Source: Ruminococcus sp. Zagget11
GTDB taxonomy: Bacteria; Bacillota; Clostridia; Oscillospirales; Ruminococcaceae
DNA length: 64,000 nt
Reading direction: 5' to 3'
NCBI GenBank assembly: GCA_001941135.1
Contig: MSHL01000042.1
Span: forward strand, 1-64,000
Part shown: piece after piece, positions 29,885-40,432 of the stretch
Position numbering within the stretch: position 1 is the stretch's first letter
Layout of the letters: each line of letters starts with the position of its first letter
Program-made: the position numbers and the translations under genes
Notes under the pieces: model-generated
What the model was told of the DNA's origin: nothing
Seen by the model: only the letters and a program-made list of their open reading frames with translations
Databases searched by the model: none

Positions 29885-29913
29885 ATTATATACCTACTTG
29901 CCCCATTTGTCAA
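29885..29913 (-). promoter_or_regulatory. Sigma-A promoter of amt-PII gene
   Basis: Minus strand TTGACA-17-TATAAT. Confidence 0.8.
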
Positions 29914-30111
29914 GGGCTTTTTTGAAATTTGTGAAATTTTTTAAATTAAAACTTGCAAAACTCGTCCCTATTGTGCTATTTTCACTATTTTCGATTATAT
30001 TATGAATTTCTCAAGAATTTTCTGCACATTATTCAGATTTTCGTGGAGTAAAAAGCTCTGTTCAAATCCCATTTTGGAACTTGAGCAGAGCCATTTCCTT
30101 ATTATTCGTGG

Positions 30112-31335
30112 TTATTCGGTGAAATCGGCGGAGGTGTCATACAATTCATCCGAGGAGGATTCCTCCGCGGAAGTCTCCAAATTTGCAATGCTTGTCCACG
30201 TTTCCGTCATTTCTTCGGTGTCGTATATTTCACTCTCCGATCCCGTTTCCCAAGTGTCATCTGAAATATCATAGCTTGTTTCCGTCAAATCGCTGTCAAT
30301 ATATTCCGTTTCATCGACGTAGGCAGATGTTTCCTCCTTATAGCTGTCCTCGGAAGCGCTGTCGGGAATAATCACAATCGCCTGTGAATACATCTGCTGA
30401 AAACGGGTTTCAAACTTATCTATGTTGTAATCGATAATCCCTTTCATGGGGTCGTTCAGCGTTACCGTTCCCGCGCTCATATTAAATCCCGCCAACACAA
30501 AGCAATGCTCATTGAGATACCAGTCAAGCTGCTCTCCCGTTGCGTTATCATACCATGTTTCGTAATACTCCGGCTCAATCATTCCGTCCGTACCCCAGCA
30601 AAGCACGGGAGTACCCACTATCAGATATTCATACAGAGTGTCGGGACTGCAGCCGCTTATATTTTTTACGGTATACCCGCCACCGTGGGAGCTTATGTAG
30701 CTGTTTGCGGCAGTTTCAATGGCATAGGAAAAGCAGCCATAGCCTGTGGAAAAGGGATCGCCTATGAAGTAATAGAAAAAGCTGTCCTTGTAGGTTTTCC
30801 CGTCCTCATACCGCGCGTTTCCCCAAGACTTAGGTAGATAGTTGCTTGCAAGGTCGGTTTTTTCCGCATCAAAGCCGTAGTATCTAAGCAATATGGTTAA
30901 TGTGGTTATTTCACAGCCCACAGGCAGCTCGGGCAGCTGAAGGATATTTTCCATATCAATATAAACGGAATTGCTGTCATATTCCTTGCGCTGTCTGCTG
31001 GTTATAATGGTTCGTGAAACGGAGGTAACTGTGGTTTCCGCCGCCTCGTCCTCCCCCTCGGCTTCGGTATAATCCGTTTCCTCCTCCAATTCCGCAGATA
31101 CGGTTTCGGTGTTAAGCTCATCGGTATCAACGTATATTTCAAGGTCATGACCGCCATGCGCCTCGGTTTCCGACTCCGTTTCGGATATATAGGCATATTC
31201 GGAGGGAAAGGTTACGATTGTGTCCACATTTTCCGCATCATCATTCTGCGACAGTATAATAGCCCCCACTACCAACACCGCCGCCGACAGCAGGGTAAGC
31301 GCCGCCGCACGAACTATAGAGCCTTTCATTTTCAT
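30112..31335 (-). CDS. Secreted/membrane C39-like cysteine peptidase with acidic Ser/Thr/Tyr/Glu-rich tail
   Basis: N-terminal TM, PELPVGCEITTLTILLRYYGFDAEK, WLNEHCFVLAGFN-type region (DWYLNEHCFVLAGF), NDPMKGIIDY; matches C39_2-like domain organisation; start at 31335 (MKMKGSIVRAAAL). Confidence 0.75.
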   Translation of the reverse strand: MKMKGSIVRAAALTLLSAAVLVVGAIILSQNDDAENVDTIVTFPSEYAYISETESETEAHGGHDLEIYVDTDELNTETVSAELEEETDYTEAEGEDEAAETTVTSVSRTIITSRQRKEYDSNSVYIDMENILQLPELPVGCEITTLTILLRYYGFDAEKTDLASNYLPKSWGNARYEDGKTYKDSFFYYFIGDPFSTGYGCFSYAIETAANSYISSHGGGYTVKNISGCSPDTLYEYLIVGTPVLCWGTDGMIEPEYYETWYDNATGEQLDWYLNEHCFVLAGFNMSAGTVTLNDPMKGIIDYNIDKFETRFQQMYSQAIVIIPDSASEDSYKEETSAYVDETEYIDSDLTETSYDISDDTWETGSESEIYDTEEMTETWTSIANLETSAEESSSDELYDTSADFTE

Positions 31336-31464
31336 ATCCCCCTTAGCTTCGCTAGAACGCAAGAAATTTACGGGGTAATTATAACACATTTCTTTCAATT
31401 TGTAAAGCATATTTTTTTTACTGTGCTTTTTTCGGCGCAAATCGCAAAACCTTTAAAAATTCCC

Positions 31465-31493
31465 TTGCACTTAATAAAAAACTGTGCTATAAT
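31465..31493 (+). promoter_or_regulatory. Sigma-A promoter upstream of AEC transporter
   Basis: TTGCAC-17-TATAAT. Confidence 0.65.
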
Positions 31494-31527
31494 TGTATGG
31501 ATACATAAAAAAGGAAGATGATTACCC

Positions 31528-32487
31528 TTGGAAAGCCTCCAATACAGTCTCAACGCCACTATGCCCGTGTTTTTGGTAATGGTTGTGGGTTGGGTGCTGA
31601 TGAAGATAGGGATGCTCGATAACCGGCAGTTTTTATCCGTTGCCAATAAGTTTATATTCAACGTGTCCCTGCCGCTTATGCTCTTTACGGATATGATGAA
31701 TACCGACCTGAAAACCGATTTGGACGTAAAGCTGATTGTATACTCCGCAGTTATAACCACCATTGCCTTTGCACTTATATGGATATGCGCGCGGCTCTTT
31801 ATCAAGGACAAAAGCATGATAGGCGCTTTTGTACAGGCGGCGTACCGCAGCTCCATAGCGGTACTGGGCGTATCGTTTATGACGAATATTTACGGCTCGG
31901 CGGGACTTATCCCCATGATAATCATAGGCAGCGTGCCCCTTTACAACATATACGCGGTGATTGTACTGACAGTTGAGGGCGAGGATTCCAGAGAAATCAC
32001 CGACAAAAAGCAGATTGCGAAAAAAGCCGCTGTGGGCGTAGCCAAAAACCCTATTATAATAGGTATAGTTTTGGGAACGCTTGCTTCCCTTGCGGGACTT
32101 CAGCTGCCTACAATTATATCCAAAGCCGTGGACAGCATTGCGAATATTTGCTCTCCCCTTTCGCTGATTGTCATAGGCGCATCCTTTGAGGGAAAAAAGG
32201 CGCTGGCAAAGGTTGCTCCCGCAGCAATATGCGCCGCTGTCAAGCTGATAGTTCTGCCCGCGGCGTTTCTTTTTCCGGCGGTTTTATGGTTCGGCTTTAG
32301 GGACGAGGCTCTTACGGCACTTATTATTATGCTGGGTTCTCCCACAACGCCATCATGCTACATAATGGCGAAAAACATGAAAAACGACAGTGTGCTGACC
32401 TCAAGCGTTATCGCCATGACAACGCTGCTTTCCTCGGTAACGCTGACATTTTGGATATTTATTATGCGATATTTGGGATATATTTAA
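31528..32487 (+). CDS. AEC family (auxin efflux carrier-like) transporter
   Basis: 10-TM protein; ANKFIFNVSLPLMLFTDMM, SPLSLIVIGASF, GSPTTPSCYIMAKNM motifs. Confidence 0.88.
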   Translation: MESLQYSLNATMPVFLVMVVGWVLMKIGMLDNRQFLSVANKFIFNVSLPLMLFTDMMNTDLKTDLDVKLIVYSAVITTIAFALIWICARLFIKDKSMIGAFVQAAYRSSIAVLGVSFMTNIYGSAGLIPMIIIGSVPLYNIYAVIVLTVEGEDSREITDKKQIAKKAAVGVAKNPIIIGIVLGTLASLAGLQLPTIISKAVDSIANICSPLSLIVIGASFEGKKALAKVAPAAICAAVKLIVLPAAFLFPAVLWFGFRDEALTALIIMLGSPTTPSCYIMAKNMKNDSVLTSSVIAMTTLLSSVTLTFWIFIMRYLGYI

Positions 32488-32505
32488 TCAGAAAGGAACA
32501 TAGCA

Positions 32506-34482
32506 ATGCCACAGGTTCGGGTTCTCGATAAAGAGCTTGCGGAGCTGATTGCCGCAGGCGAGGTAATAGAACGGCCAAGCTCTGTTATAAAGGAGCTTGT
32601 GGAAAATTCCATAGACAGCGGTGCAAGCGTCATAACCGTGGAAATAAAGCGGGGCGGCGTTTCCTATATCCGTATTACGGACAACGGTTGCGGTATGAGC
32701 TATGATGAAGTACCCACAGCCTTTCTTCGCCATGCCACAAGTAAGATAAAGGATAAAAACGACCTTACAAATATCCTCACATTGGGATTCAGAGGGGAAG
32801 CCCTTGCTTCGATCTGCGCTGTTTCCAAGACGGAGATTTTCACAAGACCCGCAAATGAGGAATTCGGCACACATTATGTTATAGAGGGTACCGTGGAAAA
32901 GCTTTACGAAAAAAGCGGCTGTCCCGAGGGCACTACAATTATAATATGGGATATATTCTACAACGTTCCCGCAAGGCTGAAATTTCTGAAAAAGGATCAA
33001 TATGAGGGCAACAATGTTGCCTCACTGGTGAATAAAATAGCCGTATCTCACCCAGAAATATGCTTTAGGTTTATTCGTGACAGCAGGCAGGAGCTGTTCA
33101 CTCCGGGAGATAATCAGCTTTTTTCGGCGATTTACTCGGTTTTCGGGAAGGAGTTTGCAGCCTCGCTGCTGCCCGTCAACTACCGCATGAACGGAATTTC
33201 CGTGAACGGCTATACCGTAAAGCCCCTTTGGAGCAGAAAAAATCGCACTATGCAGCATTTCTACGTCAACGGAAGATATGTAAAATCCCTGACCTGTATG
33301 TATGCCCTTGAGGAGGCGTACCGCAACTGCATTATGGAGGGTAAATTCCCCGCTTGCGTGCTTAATATAGAAATTCCCCCTAATATTGTGGACGTAAACG
33401 TTCATCCCGCAAAAATCGAGGTTCGCTTCTCCGATGACAAGCTAATTTACGACTGTGTGTATTTTGCGGTGAAAAACGCCGTTTTGGCGGATCAAAAGCC
33501 CGCAGAAATTGTAGTACCGGAGCATAAGCGCACCGCAGAGGATTACGCTATGCCTATTTTCACCGATTCAACGGGTGAACAAACCGCTATGGAGGACACA
33601 TCCGTTTCTCCGAAAAGCGTTACCGTCCCTATTCGGACGCAAGTGTCCTATGTGGAAGAAAGCAAAAAGCAGGGCTCGGAATATCCTCCTTTTCAGGATA
33701 AGCTTATTATTGCACCCCGTGACGTACCGGAAATTAAAGACGAGGACGAGGGTCAAGAGAATAATCCCCCTCTTTCCAATTTGAAAAACAGCGTTGCGGC
33801 TCCGTCACTGGATTCATTCAAATACATAAACAGCAGCTCTTTGGAAAAACACTCCCAAAAAAAGGATGCTCCCGATGAAACGACCGGGGAGTGCGGGACG
33901 CCCAAAAGCGATATTTATTTCAGAATTATCGGGGAAGCGTTCAAAAATTACGCAATTGCGGAAACCGAGGACGGTCTGCTGATAGTGGACAAGCACGCCG
34001 CCCACGAGAGAATTAACTTTGAACGGCTGCGCACGGGCAAGGAGCATTTAACCTGCCAAACCCTGCTTGAACCCGTAAAGCTGCGCCTTGATTACAGTGA
34101 ATATGATGCCCTTATGAAAAATGCTGATGCCTGTGAAAAGGCGGCTTTTCTTATAGAGCCTCTTGAAGCGCCCTATGTGCTGGTAAAGGGTATACCCACC
34201 ATGCTGCAGGGCGTTGATGCAGGCGATGTGGTAACCGAGCTGGCGGAGAATTTTGCCGCCCATAGACATGACCCGCTGCCCGAACGAATTGACGATATGT
34301 ACCACACTATTGCCTGCCGCAGTGCAATTAAGGCAAACGATATAACCGACACCGAGGAGCTAAAGTCCCTAATTGCACAGATTTTAGCCGATGAACGTAT
34401 ACGGTACTGCCCTCACGGCAGACCCGTAATGTTCAGGCTCTCGAAAAAAGAGCTTGAAAAGCAGTTTAGGAGAATAGTCTGA
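32506..34482 (+). CDS. mutL: DNA mismatch repair protein MutL
   Basis: IAAGEVIERPSSVIKELVENSIDSG, GFRGEALASI; C-terminal dimerisation domain. Confidence 0.97.
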   Translation: MPQVRVLDKELAELIAAGEVIERPSSVIKELVENSIDSGASVITVEIKRGGVSYIRITDNGCGMSYDEVPTAFLRHATSKIKDKNDLTNILTLGFRGEALASICAVSKTEIFTRPANEEFGTHYVIEGTVEKLYEKSGCPEGTTIIIWDIFYNVPARLKFLKKDQYEGNNVASLVNKIAVSHPEICFRFIRDSRQELFTPGDNQLFSAIYSVFGKEFAASLLPVNYRMNGISVNGYTVKPLWSRKNRTMQHFYVNGRYVKSLTCMYALEEAYRNCIMEGKFPACVLNIEIPPNIVDVNVHPAKIEVRFSDDKLIYDCVYFAVKNAVLADQKPAEIVVPEHKRTAEDYAMPIFTDSTGEQTAMEDTSVSPKSVTVPIRTQVSYVEESKKQGSEYPPFQDKLIIAPRDVPEIKDEDEGQENNPPLSNLKNSVAAPSLDSFKYINSSSLEKHSQKKDAPDETTGECGTPKSDIYFRIIGEAFKNYAIAETEDGLLIVDKHAAHERINFERLRTGKEHLTCQTLLEPVKLRLDYSEYDALMKNADACEKAAFLIEPLEAPYVLVKGIPTMLQGVDAGDVVTELAENFAAHRHDPLPERIDDMYHTIACRSAIKANDITDTEELKSLIAQILADERIRYCPHGRPVMFRLSKKELEKQFRRIV

Positions 34483-35684
34483 TGAAGCTTGTACATACCT
34501 CTGATCTGCATTTGGGAATATACCTTTTCAGTCTTTCGCTTCTGCCGTTTCAGCAGAAGCTGGCAAGGGTTATTACCGACTGTGCCGAGAGTGAAAATGC
34601 CGACTGTATTATCATTTCCGGTGATGTATACAATACCAAGGACCCCTCGGGGGAAAGCGTAAAAGCATTTGACGGCTTTATAAAGGAGCTGTTTTCCGCA
34701 AAAAGACATATACCCGTGATTATTATATCGGGAAATCACGATTATGCCCCAAGGCTTTCCGTTCACTCATCACTGCTTGAAAGCTGCGGTCTGCATATAA
34801 GGGGCACTCTTTCGGACTATCTGCGCCCCGTTGAAATAGGCGATGCACAGATTTACTGCCTGCCCTTTTTCACGGTAAGCGAGGTAAAGGCAATTGCCGC
34901 AGCGGAAAATTCGGAGGATGAAATAAAAATCGAAAGCCAAACAGATGCATTCCGCTATTTAACCGATAGAATAAAGGAAAATTGGAATAATTCCAAAAAG
35001 CATATAATTGCCGCGCACTGCTTTGCCGTGGGCGGGATTACCTCCGACAGCGAAAAGGCGACAAAATCCGCTCTTTCCGCAAGGTTTGCGGGGGGCGCAC
35101 AGCTTACCGATGCCTCACTGTTTGCGGATTTTGACTATGCGGCACTGGGTCATCTCCACAGCGCACAGACCATAGACAGCGGCGGAAAGGCTGTGGTGCG
35201 ATACAGCGGCACACCCCTGCCCTACTCCTTTTCCGAGGGAAATGAGTACAGTAACGGATTTCCCCCGAAAATCCGTGAAAAAAGCCTGTCCGTCTTTGAC
35301 ACCGATACACGGGTGCTAAAGGCAGTTCCCGTAGAAAATATTCTTTCGCTGAAAACCGTATCGGGCAGCCTTGAGGAAATAACCGCTATGGCGGCCGATA
35401 CGCGGGAAAACGAATATGTACGGCTTATTTTTACCGACAGAGCCACCGCAGCGGGTCTGTCGGACACCATAAGCTCCCTCTACCCAAACAAACTGGTAGC
35501 AGATTGCCGTCCCCAAAGCTTAGGCGGCGCAAGGGACAGCGTGACCGCAGAACAGGTAAAGGGTATGTCCGCCGAGGAGCTGGCGGAAAGATTTATCACG
35601 GAATATCATAAACGGGAATTTACCGATGAAATGAGGAAGTGGATTTCCGACGCAGTGACAGCCAACGAAAGGGATGACCGATAG
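34482..35684 (+). CDS. sbcD: Exonuclease SbcCD subunit D
   Basis: KLVHTSDLHLGIYL, ISGDVYNTKDPS, ISGNHDYAPRL, LGHLHSAQ metallophosphoesterase motifs. Confidence 0.94.
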   Translation: MKLVHTSDLHLGIYLFSLSLLPFQQKLARVITDCAESENADCIIISGDVYNTKDPSGESVKAFDGFIKELFSAKRHIPVIIISGNHDYAPRLSVHSSLLESCGLHIRGTLSDYLRPVEIGDAQIYCLPFFTVSEVKAIAAAENSEDEIKIESQTDAFRYLTDRIKENWNNSKKHIIAAHCFAVGGITSDSEKATKSALSARFAGGAQLTDASLFADFDYAALGHLHSAQTIDSGGKAVVRYSGTPLPYSFSEGNEYSNGFPPKIREKSLSVFDTDTRVLKAVPVENILSLKTVSGSLEEITAMAADTRENEYVRLIFTDRATAAGLSDTISSLYPNKLVADCRPQSLGGARDSVTAEQVKGMSAEELAERFITEYHKREFTDEMRKWISDAVTANERDDR

Positions 35685-37352
35685 ATGAAAGCAAAAACAA
35701 ATAAAGATAATTCCGGCATTTATTTTATGTTCTATATTTTTGCGGCAGTTCTCACCTTGGCAATATTTTTTATCGGCATTATTTTTGGATATTCTCCCCA
35801 ATTTGGAACGGACAGTGAGCTTTATTCCTACGGGGATAGGTGGTACACGGATGAGGAAATGACGGAGGAAGCCGACCTTAAGCACCCGAATTTGGTGCAA
35901 TACACCGAAGCCTGCTTTTATTCGGCAGTCCCCGATACCGTTAAGAGCGGGGATAATCTATGGTTTAAGGTGAAAAACTGTTTCATATCCGTTGATGTGA
36001 ACGGCGTGACTATGGCAGAAATATCCAAAAGCGATTTTCCCAACGAAAAATCTCCCGGTACCGCATGGATTTCTGTACCCCTTGACTCGTCCGATATCGG
36101 AAAAACCATGACAATACGCCTTACCACCTATTACAATGACAGCAGTGCCTGCATTGATAACGTATACATAGGATCAGGCATATCCTCCTTTCAGACCGCT
36201 TTAAAAGGGCGCCTTGCGGGCTCTGTCACCTGTATTTTGCTGATATTTGTGGGATTTATGCTTGTTGTGTCCTATTTCATACTCTCATTTTATGTCAAGG
36301 ATATTCCCAAGCAGCTGCTTTACTTAGGTTGCTTTTCATTTATGACTGCGCTGTGGTCTTTCTCGGAGCTAAAGGTTTTTCAGCTTTTCACCGACAAAAC
36401 CCCCGCTCTCCATACCCTTTCATGTATGTCCCTTATGCTTATTGCAATGCCGCTGTTTATGATATACAAAAATGAGCTTGACAAGCAAAATAAAGCAATA
36501 ATCCCCCTAATATCCTTTGTCACTATCCTGAATTTTGCCGTCTGTACAATACTTCACTTTACAGGACTGTATGATTTCCACGAAGCCCTTACCTGCACAC
36601 ATATTGCAATCGGAATAGGTGCTGTGGGAATAGTTTACGCAAACTATCTGCTCTGCTTTAAGGCGGAGAAAAAATCGCGGGCGGATATTCTTGCCGCCTG
36701 CGGAATGGTTTCCATAGCTATTGCCGCGGTAGTTGACATTGTCAGATACAGGCAGGGCGGCATTGACGATTCATCGCTGTTCACCCGAATTGCCCTGCTG
36801 TTTTATGTAATAACCCTTGGTATACGCAGCCTTGGTTATGTAATCAAGCTGGTGACAAAGGGACTAAAAACCGACATTATTTCAAGGCTGGCGTATGAGG
36901 ACGGTCTGACGGGACTGGGCAACCGAACGGCTTACAAGGAAAGGCTTGCGGAAATTTCATCGGCTGCGCAGCCCTTTACCGTATTTGTATTTGATATCAA
37001 CAATCTCAAAGCGGTAAACGACAATCTGGGTCACACCCATGGCGATGAGCTTATCATTTTAGGCGCAAAGGCTATTTCCGATACCTTCGGGAATATTGGT
37101 AAATGCTACCGTATAGGCGGCGATGAGTTTATCTGTCTTATCACGGATAAATGTGATCCCGCCGCTCTCTCGGAAAAATTCTGTGAAAGCATAGCCTGCG
37201 AAAATGAAACCCTTGAGGAGTTTACGCTCTCTGTAGCATACGGATTCTCCGTATACAACGGAACAGGAAGCGCCGACAGCGCCGTAAGCAGCGCCGATAA
37301 GCGTATGTATGAAAAGAAAAAGGAATTAAAGGAAAATCCTTGCAACGCATAA
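35685..37352 (+). CDS. Membrane GGDEF diguanylate cyclase with extracellular sensor-like and multi-TM region
   Basis: C-terminal DGLTGLGNRTAYKERL...RIGGDEFICL; N-terminal TM, extracellular beta-rich segment, then multiple TMs. Confidence 0.92.
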   Translation: MKAKTNKDNSGIYFMFYIFAAVLTLAIFFIGIIFGYSPQFGTDSELYSYGDRWYTDEEMTEEADLKHPNLVQYTEACFYSAVPDTVKSGDNLWFKVKNCFISVDVNGVTMAEISKSDFPNEKSPGTAWISVPLDSSDIGKTMTIRLTTYYNDSSACIDNVYIGSGISSFQTALKGRLAGSVTCILLIFVGFMLVVSYFILSFYVKDIPKQLLYLGCFSFMTALWSFSELKVFQLFTDKTPALHTLSCMSLMLIAMPLFMIYKNELDKQNKAIIPLISFVTILNFAVCTILHFTGLYDFHEALTCTHIAIGIGAVGIVYANYLLCFKAEKKSRADILAACGMVSIAIAAVVDIVRYRQGGIDDSSLFTRIALLFYVITLGIRSLGYVIKLVTKGLKTDIISRLAYEDGLTGLGNRTAYKERLAEISSAAQPFTVFVFDINNLKAVNDNLGHTHGDELIILGAKAISDTFGNIGKCYRIGGDEFICLITDKCDPAALSEKFCESIACENETLEEFTLSVAYGFSVYNGTGSADSAVSSADKRMYEKKKELKENPCNA

Positions 37353-37376
37353 TACCCAAAGGGGAGGTTTACCCAA

Positions 37377-40300
37377 TTGACGCCGATTATACTTGAATTT
37401 CAGTGGATAGGCTCTTATCTTCAAAAAACGGTGCTTAACTTTGCCGATATCAACGAAAATGTTTTCCTTATAAGCGGCAAAACAGGTTCGGGCAAAACCA
37501 CCATACTTGACGCTATGGTCTACGCTCTTTACGGTGAAAGCAGCGGCGGAGAAAGAGATGTTCCCGTGTCCCGCTTTCTCAGCGACAAAAAGGAAATACC
37601 CTATGTAAGCTTCACCTTTGATATAGGCGGAGCGCGCTATAGGTTTACCAGAAGATACATAAAAAGTGCCGCAGGCTATACCCCCCAAGGGGAAGCCCTC
37701 AAGCTGGTTCGGACGGACAGCGGCGAAATCTGGGAACCGTATATTAACAGCACAAGAAGTAAGGATCTTACCGCAGCCGCAGAAAAGCTTATCGGTCTGA
37801 CAGCCGAGCAATTCAGACAGGTTGTCATTCTCCCACAGGGAAAATGCGAACGGCTTCTAACCGCTAAAAGCAAGGACAAGGAGGCTGTATTAAGCACTCT
37901 TTTCAGTGCGGATATATACAACGCCATCACGGATAACCTATCCTCACAGGCTGCGGATATGCGCCGAAGAACGGAGGATATTAAAAAAAGCTGTGAAACC
38001 ATGCTTGCGGCATTCGATTTTGGCAGTGCTGATGATGCCAAGGCCACACTTGATAAAAGCCGCGAAAGCTATACTATCCTTGAAAAAAAGCTTGCGGAAA
38101 GTAAAGCCGCCAAGGAGAATGCCGACAAAAGGCGCAGCGACGGAGCGCTTGCCGCAAAGCGCTTTGAAGCGCTGGATTTGGCGGAAAGCAATCTGAAATC
38201 CCTTGAAAATCGCCTTGATGCCCACAAAACAGCGGGAGAACGCATAAAACGTCTTGAAACGGAACTATCCGTGCTTTCCGACTATAACCAATGTGTCAGA
38301 GCCGATAACGAATATAACCGCAGAAAATTTGTAGCCGATGCTGCCGATGCTTCCTTGAAAAAGGCTGCTTTTCGCGTGGATAAAATCACCGAACGCCTTG
38401 AAGTCCATAAGACTGCGGAGCAGGATAACGAAAAGCTCGCCGCTGAAACGGTTCGGCTGGAGGGACTGCGTGAAGCATATATCTGTGCGGTTGACAGCGA
38501 AAAGGCTGTCAAGGCTCTTTCCGAAAAGGGTCAAGGTGTACGGAAAAAGCACGACAATGCCAAAAAGCAATATGACGATATAGCCGAGAAAATAGCGCAG
38601 CTTTCCCAAAAGAAATCGAAAACAGAAAAAGCCGCCGCGGAAGTGGCGCAGCTTGCGGAGAAATATTATTTTCTCAACGGAGAGAGGAAAAACTACCGTG
38701 AACAGCTGCGCCTTGAAACGGATATTTCACGGAAAAAGGCAAAGACAGATAAGCTTGCCGAAGATATCGGTATGATGAAAGCCAAGGAGCAGGCTCTTTC
38801 CGAGGAGAACACGGCTCTGCACATCCGCTTCACCGCGGAAATCTCCGCACAATTGGCGGCAAGCCTGCACAAGGGCGACTGCTGTCCCGTATGCGGCAGC
38901 CTTATAACCGAGGAATGCAGCCATTTCACCGAAAATGAGGGCCTTATAAACGAAAGTGAAATTGAGCGCTCCGATAAACAGCTTAGCGATTTAAGAAGAG
39001 ATATATCCGCTCTCACCGCCGAATATGATGCGGCAATGGGCATTCTGGACGAGCTTGGCAGACAGGCGGAAAGCATAAAGACCTCCCTTGCCATATCAGG
39101 CTACAGCGAAAACCTTTTCACCGAAACAGAAAAGGCATACCGAGGCGCAATGGAAAAAAGCGATTTGCTTAAATCACTAAAGGATGAAATTTCCGAAGCC
39201 ACACTCCAAGCGGAGAAAGCCGAAAAAAGCCTTCGCGAATATCACGAGGAGCTTACCGCTCTGCGGGAGGATTATATAGCCGCAAACGGCGAGCTTAGCG
39301 CCTTGAAAAAGCGTCTTGATCCGAATATACCGAATATCTCCGCCTTAGAGGAAAGGATAAGGGACTATTCCGCACAGGTTAAGGGCTATAGGGACGAGGA
39401 TAAGGCTCTGTCACAGGAAAATATGACCGCCGTTTCCGAATACAGCCGTGCAAAATCGGATTACGACAACGCAAAGGCCGAGGAGAAAAAATCCTCGGAG
39501 GATTTTGATGCGATTAAAGCCCCGCTGAACATCAGGCTTTCGGAGAACGGTCTGCCCGAATACGGCGAATTTGCCCCCGATAAGGACGGTATCGCCTCCT
39601 TGGAGCGGCTGAAAGCAGAATACGGCGACTTTGAAAACCGCCTATCCTCTGCCCGTGATGCCTATAAAACAATTTCCGAGGAGCTTAAAGATGCTGACCG
39701 TCCGAATATGGAAGCTTTGGAGAAGCAATATACCGAGGCAGACAGCCTTCGCACCGAAACGGAAAAGGCGCTTACACTGATTTCCTCACAGATTGAAAAG
39801 CTGAAATCATTGATAGAAAGGTACACAGCGCTTTCGGAAAAATACTCCGAACAGTCCGCTGTCTGCGAAAGACGAGAGGAATTTGCCAAGCTGATGAAGG
39901 GCGCAAAGGACGTATCCTTTACGCGCTATGTTTTGGGAATTTTCTTAGACATGGTGACCGATGAGGCTAACCGTATGCTTGCGGAGAAAATGGGCGGGAG
40001 ATTTAGGATATCCCGCTGCGGCGAGGAAACCGCACAGCGCGGCGTAAAGACCTCAAGCGGAAGCAAGGGACTGGATTTTGCGGCGGAAAACTTCCTTTCC
40101 GATGATAAATCCGCCATGTTTGATGTAAGGCAGCTTTCGGGCGGTGAAAAGTTTCAGATTTCTCTCGTGCTGGCAGTGGCTCTTTCAAGAACAATGCAGA
40201 TGCATTTCGGCGCAGCGTCCATAGACTCCATGTTCATTGACGAGGGCTTCGGCTCTCTTGACAGCGATGCGCTTAACGAAGCCGTGGAGGTTGTAAACGA

Positions 40301-40412
40301 CATTTGCGGCAGCAGACTTGTGGGAATAATTTCCCATGTGGAGGAGCTTAAAAGCCACATAAACTGCGTTATACATATAGAAAAAACCGCTCATGGCAGC
40401 AGTATAGAATAG
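37377..40412 (+). CDS. sbcC: Exonuclease SbcCD subunit C (TTG start)
   Basis: Walker A SGKTGSGKTTILDAMVYALYGESSGG, long coiled coils with CPVC zinc-hook-type motif (CCPVCGSL), LSGGEKFQISLVLAVALS signature. Confidence 0.95.
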   Translation: MTPIILEFQWIGSYLQKTVLNFADINENVFLISGKTGSGKTTILDAMVYALYGESSGGERDVPVSRFLSDKKEIPYVSFTFDIGGARYRFTRRYIKSAAGYTPQGEALKLVRTDSGEIWEPYINSTRSKDLTAAAEKLIGLTAEQFRQVVILPQGKCERLLTAKSKDKEAVLSTLFSADIYNAITDNLSSQAADMRRRTEDIKKSCETMLAAFDFGSADDAKATLDKSRESYTILEKKLAESKAAKENADKRRSDGALAAKRFEALDLAESNLKSLENRLDAHKTAGERIKRLETELSVLSDYNQCVRADNEYNRRKFVADAADASLKKAAFRVDKITERLEVHKTAEQDNEKLAAETVRLEGLREAYICAVDSEKAVKALSEKGQGVRKKHDNAKKQYDDIAEKIAQLSQKKSKTEKAAAEVAQLAEKYYFLNGERKNYREQLRLETDISRKKAKTDKLAEDIGMMKAKEQALSEENTALHIRFTAEISAQLAASLHKGDCCPVCGSLITEECSHFTENEGLINESEIERSDKQLSDLRRDISALTAEYDAAMGILDELGRQAESIKTSLAISGYSENLFTETEKAYRGAMEKSDLLKSLKDEISEATLQAEKAEKSLREYHEELTALREDYIAANGELSALKKRLDPNIPNISALEERIRDYSAQVKGYRDEDKALSQENMTAVSEYSRAKSDYDNAKAEEKKSSEDFDAIKAPLNIRLSENGLPEYGEFAPDKDGIASLERLKAEYGDFENRLSSARDAYKTISEELKDADRPNMEALEKQYTEADSLRTETEKALTLISSQIEKLKSLIERYTALSEKYSEQSAVCERREEFAKLMKGAKDVSFTRYVLGIFLDMVTDEANRMLAEKMGGRFRISRCGEETAQRGVKTSSGSKGLDFAAENFLSDDKSAMFDVRQLSGGEKFQISLVLAVALSRTMQMHFGAASIDSMFIDEGFGSLDSDALNEAVEVVNDICGSRLVGIISHVEELKSHINCVIHIEKTAHGSSIE

Positions 40413-40432
40413 GATTATACGAAAGGCTTTAA

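Noticed and set aside
37377-40412. SMC-like defence ATPase
   Set aside because: Zinc-hook CPVC, Walker A and partner sbcD nearby identify it as ordinary SbcC.
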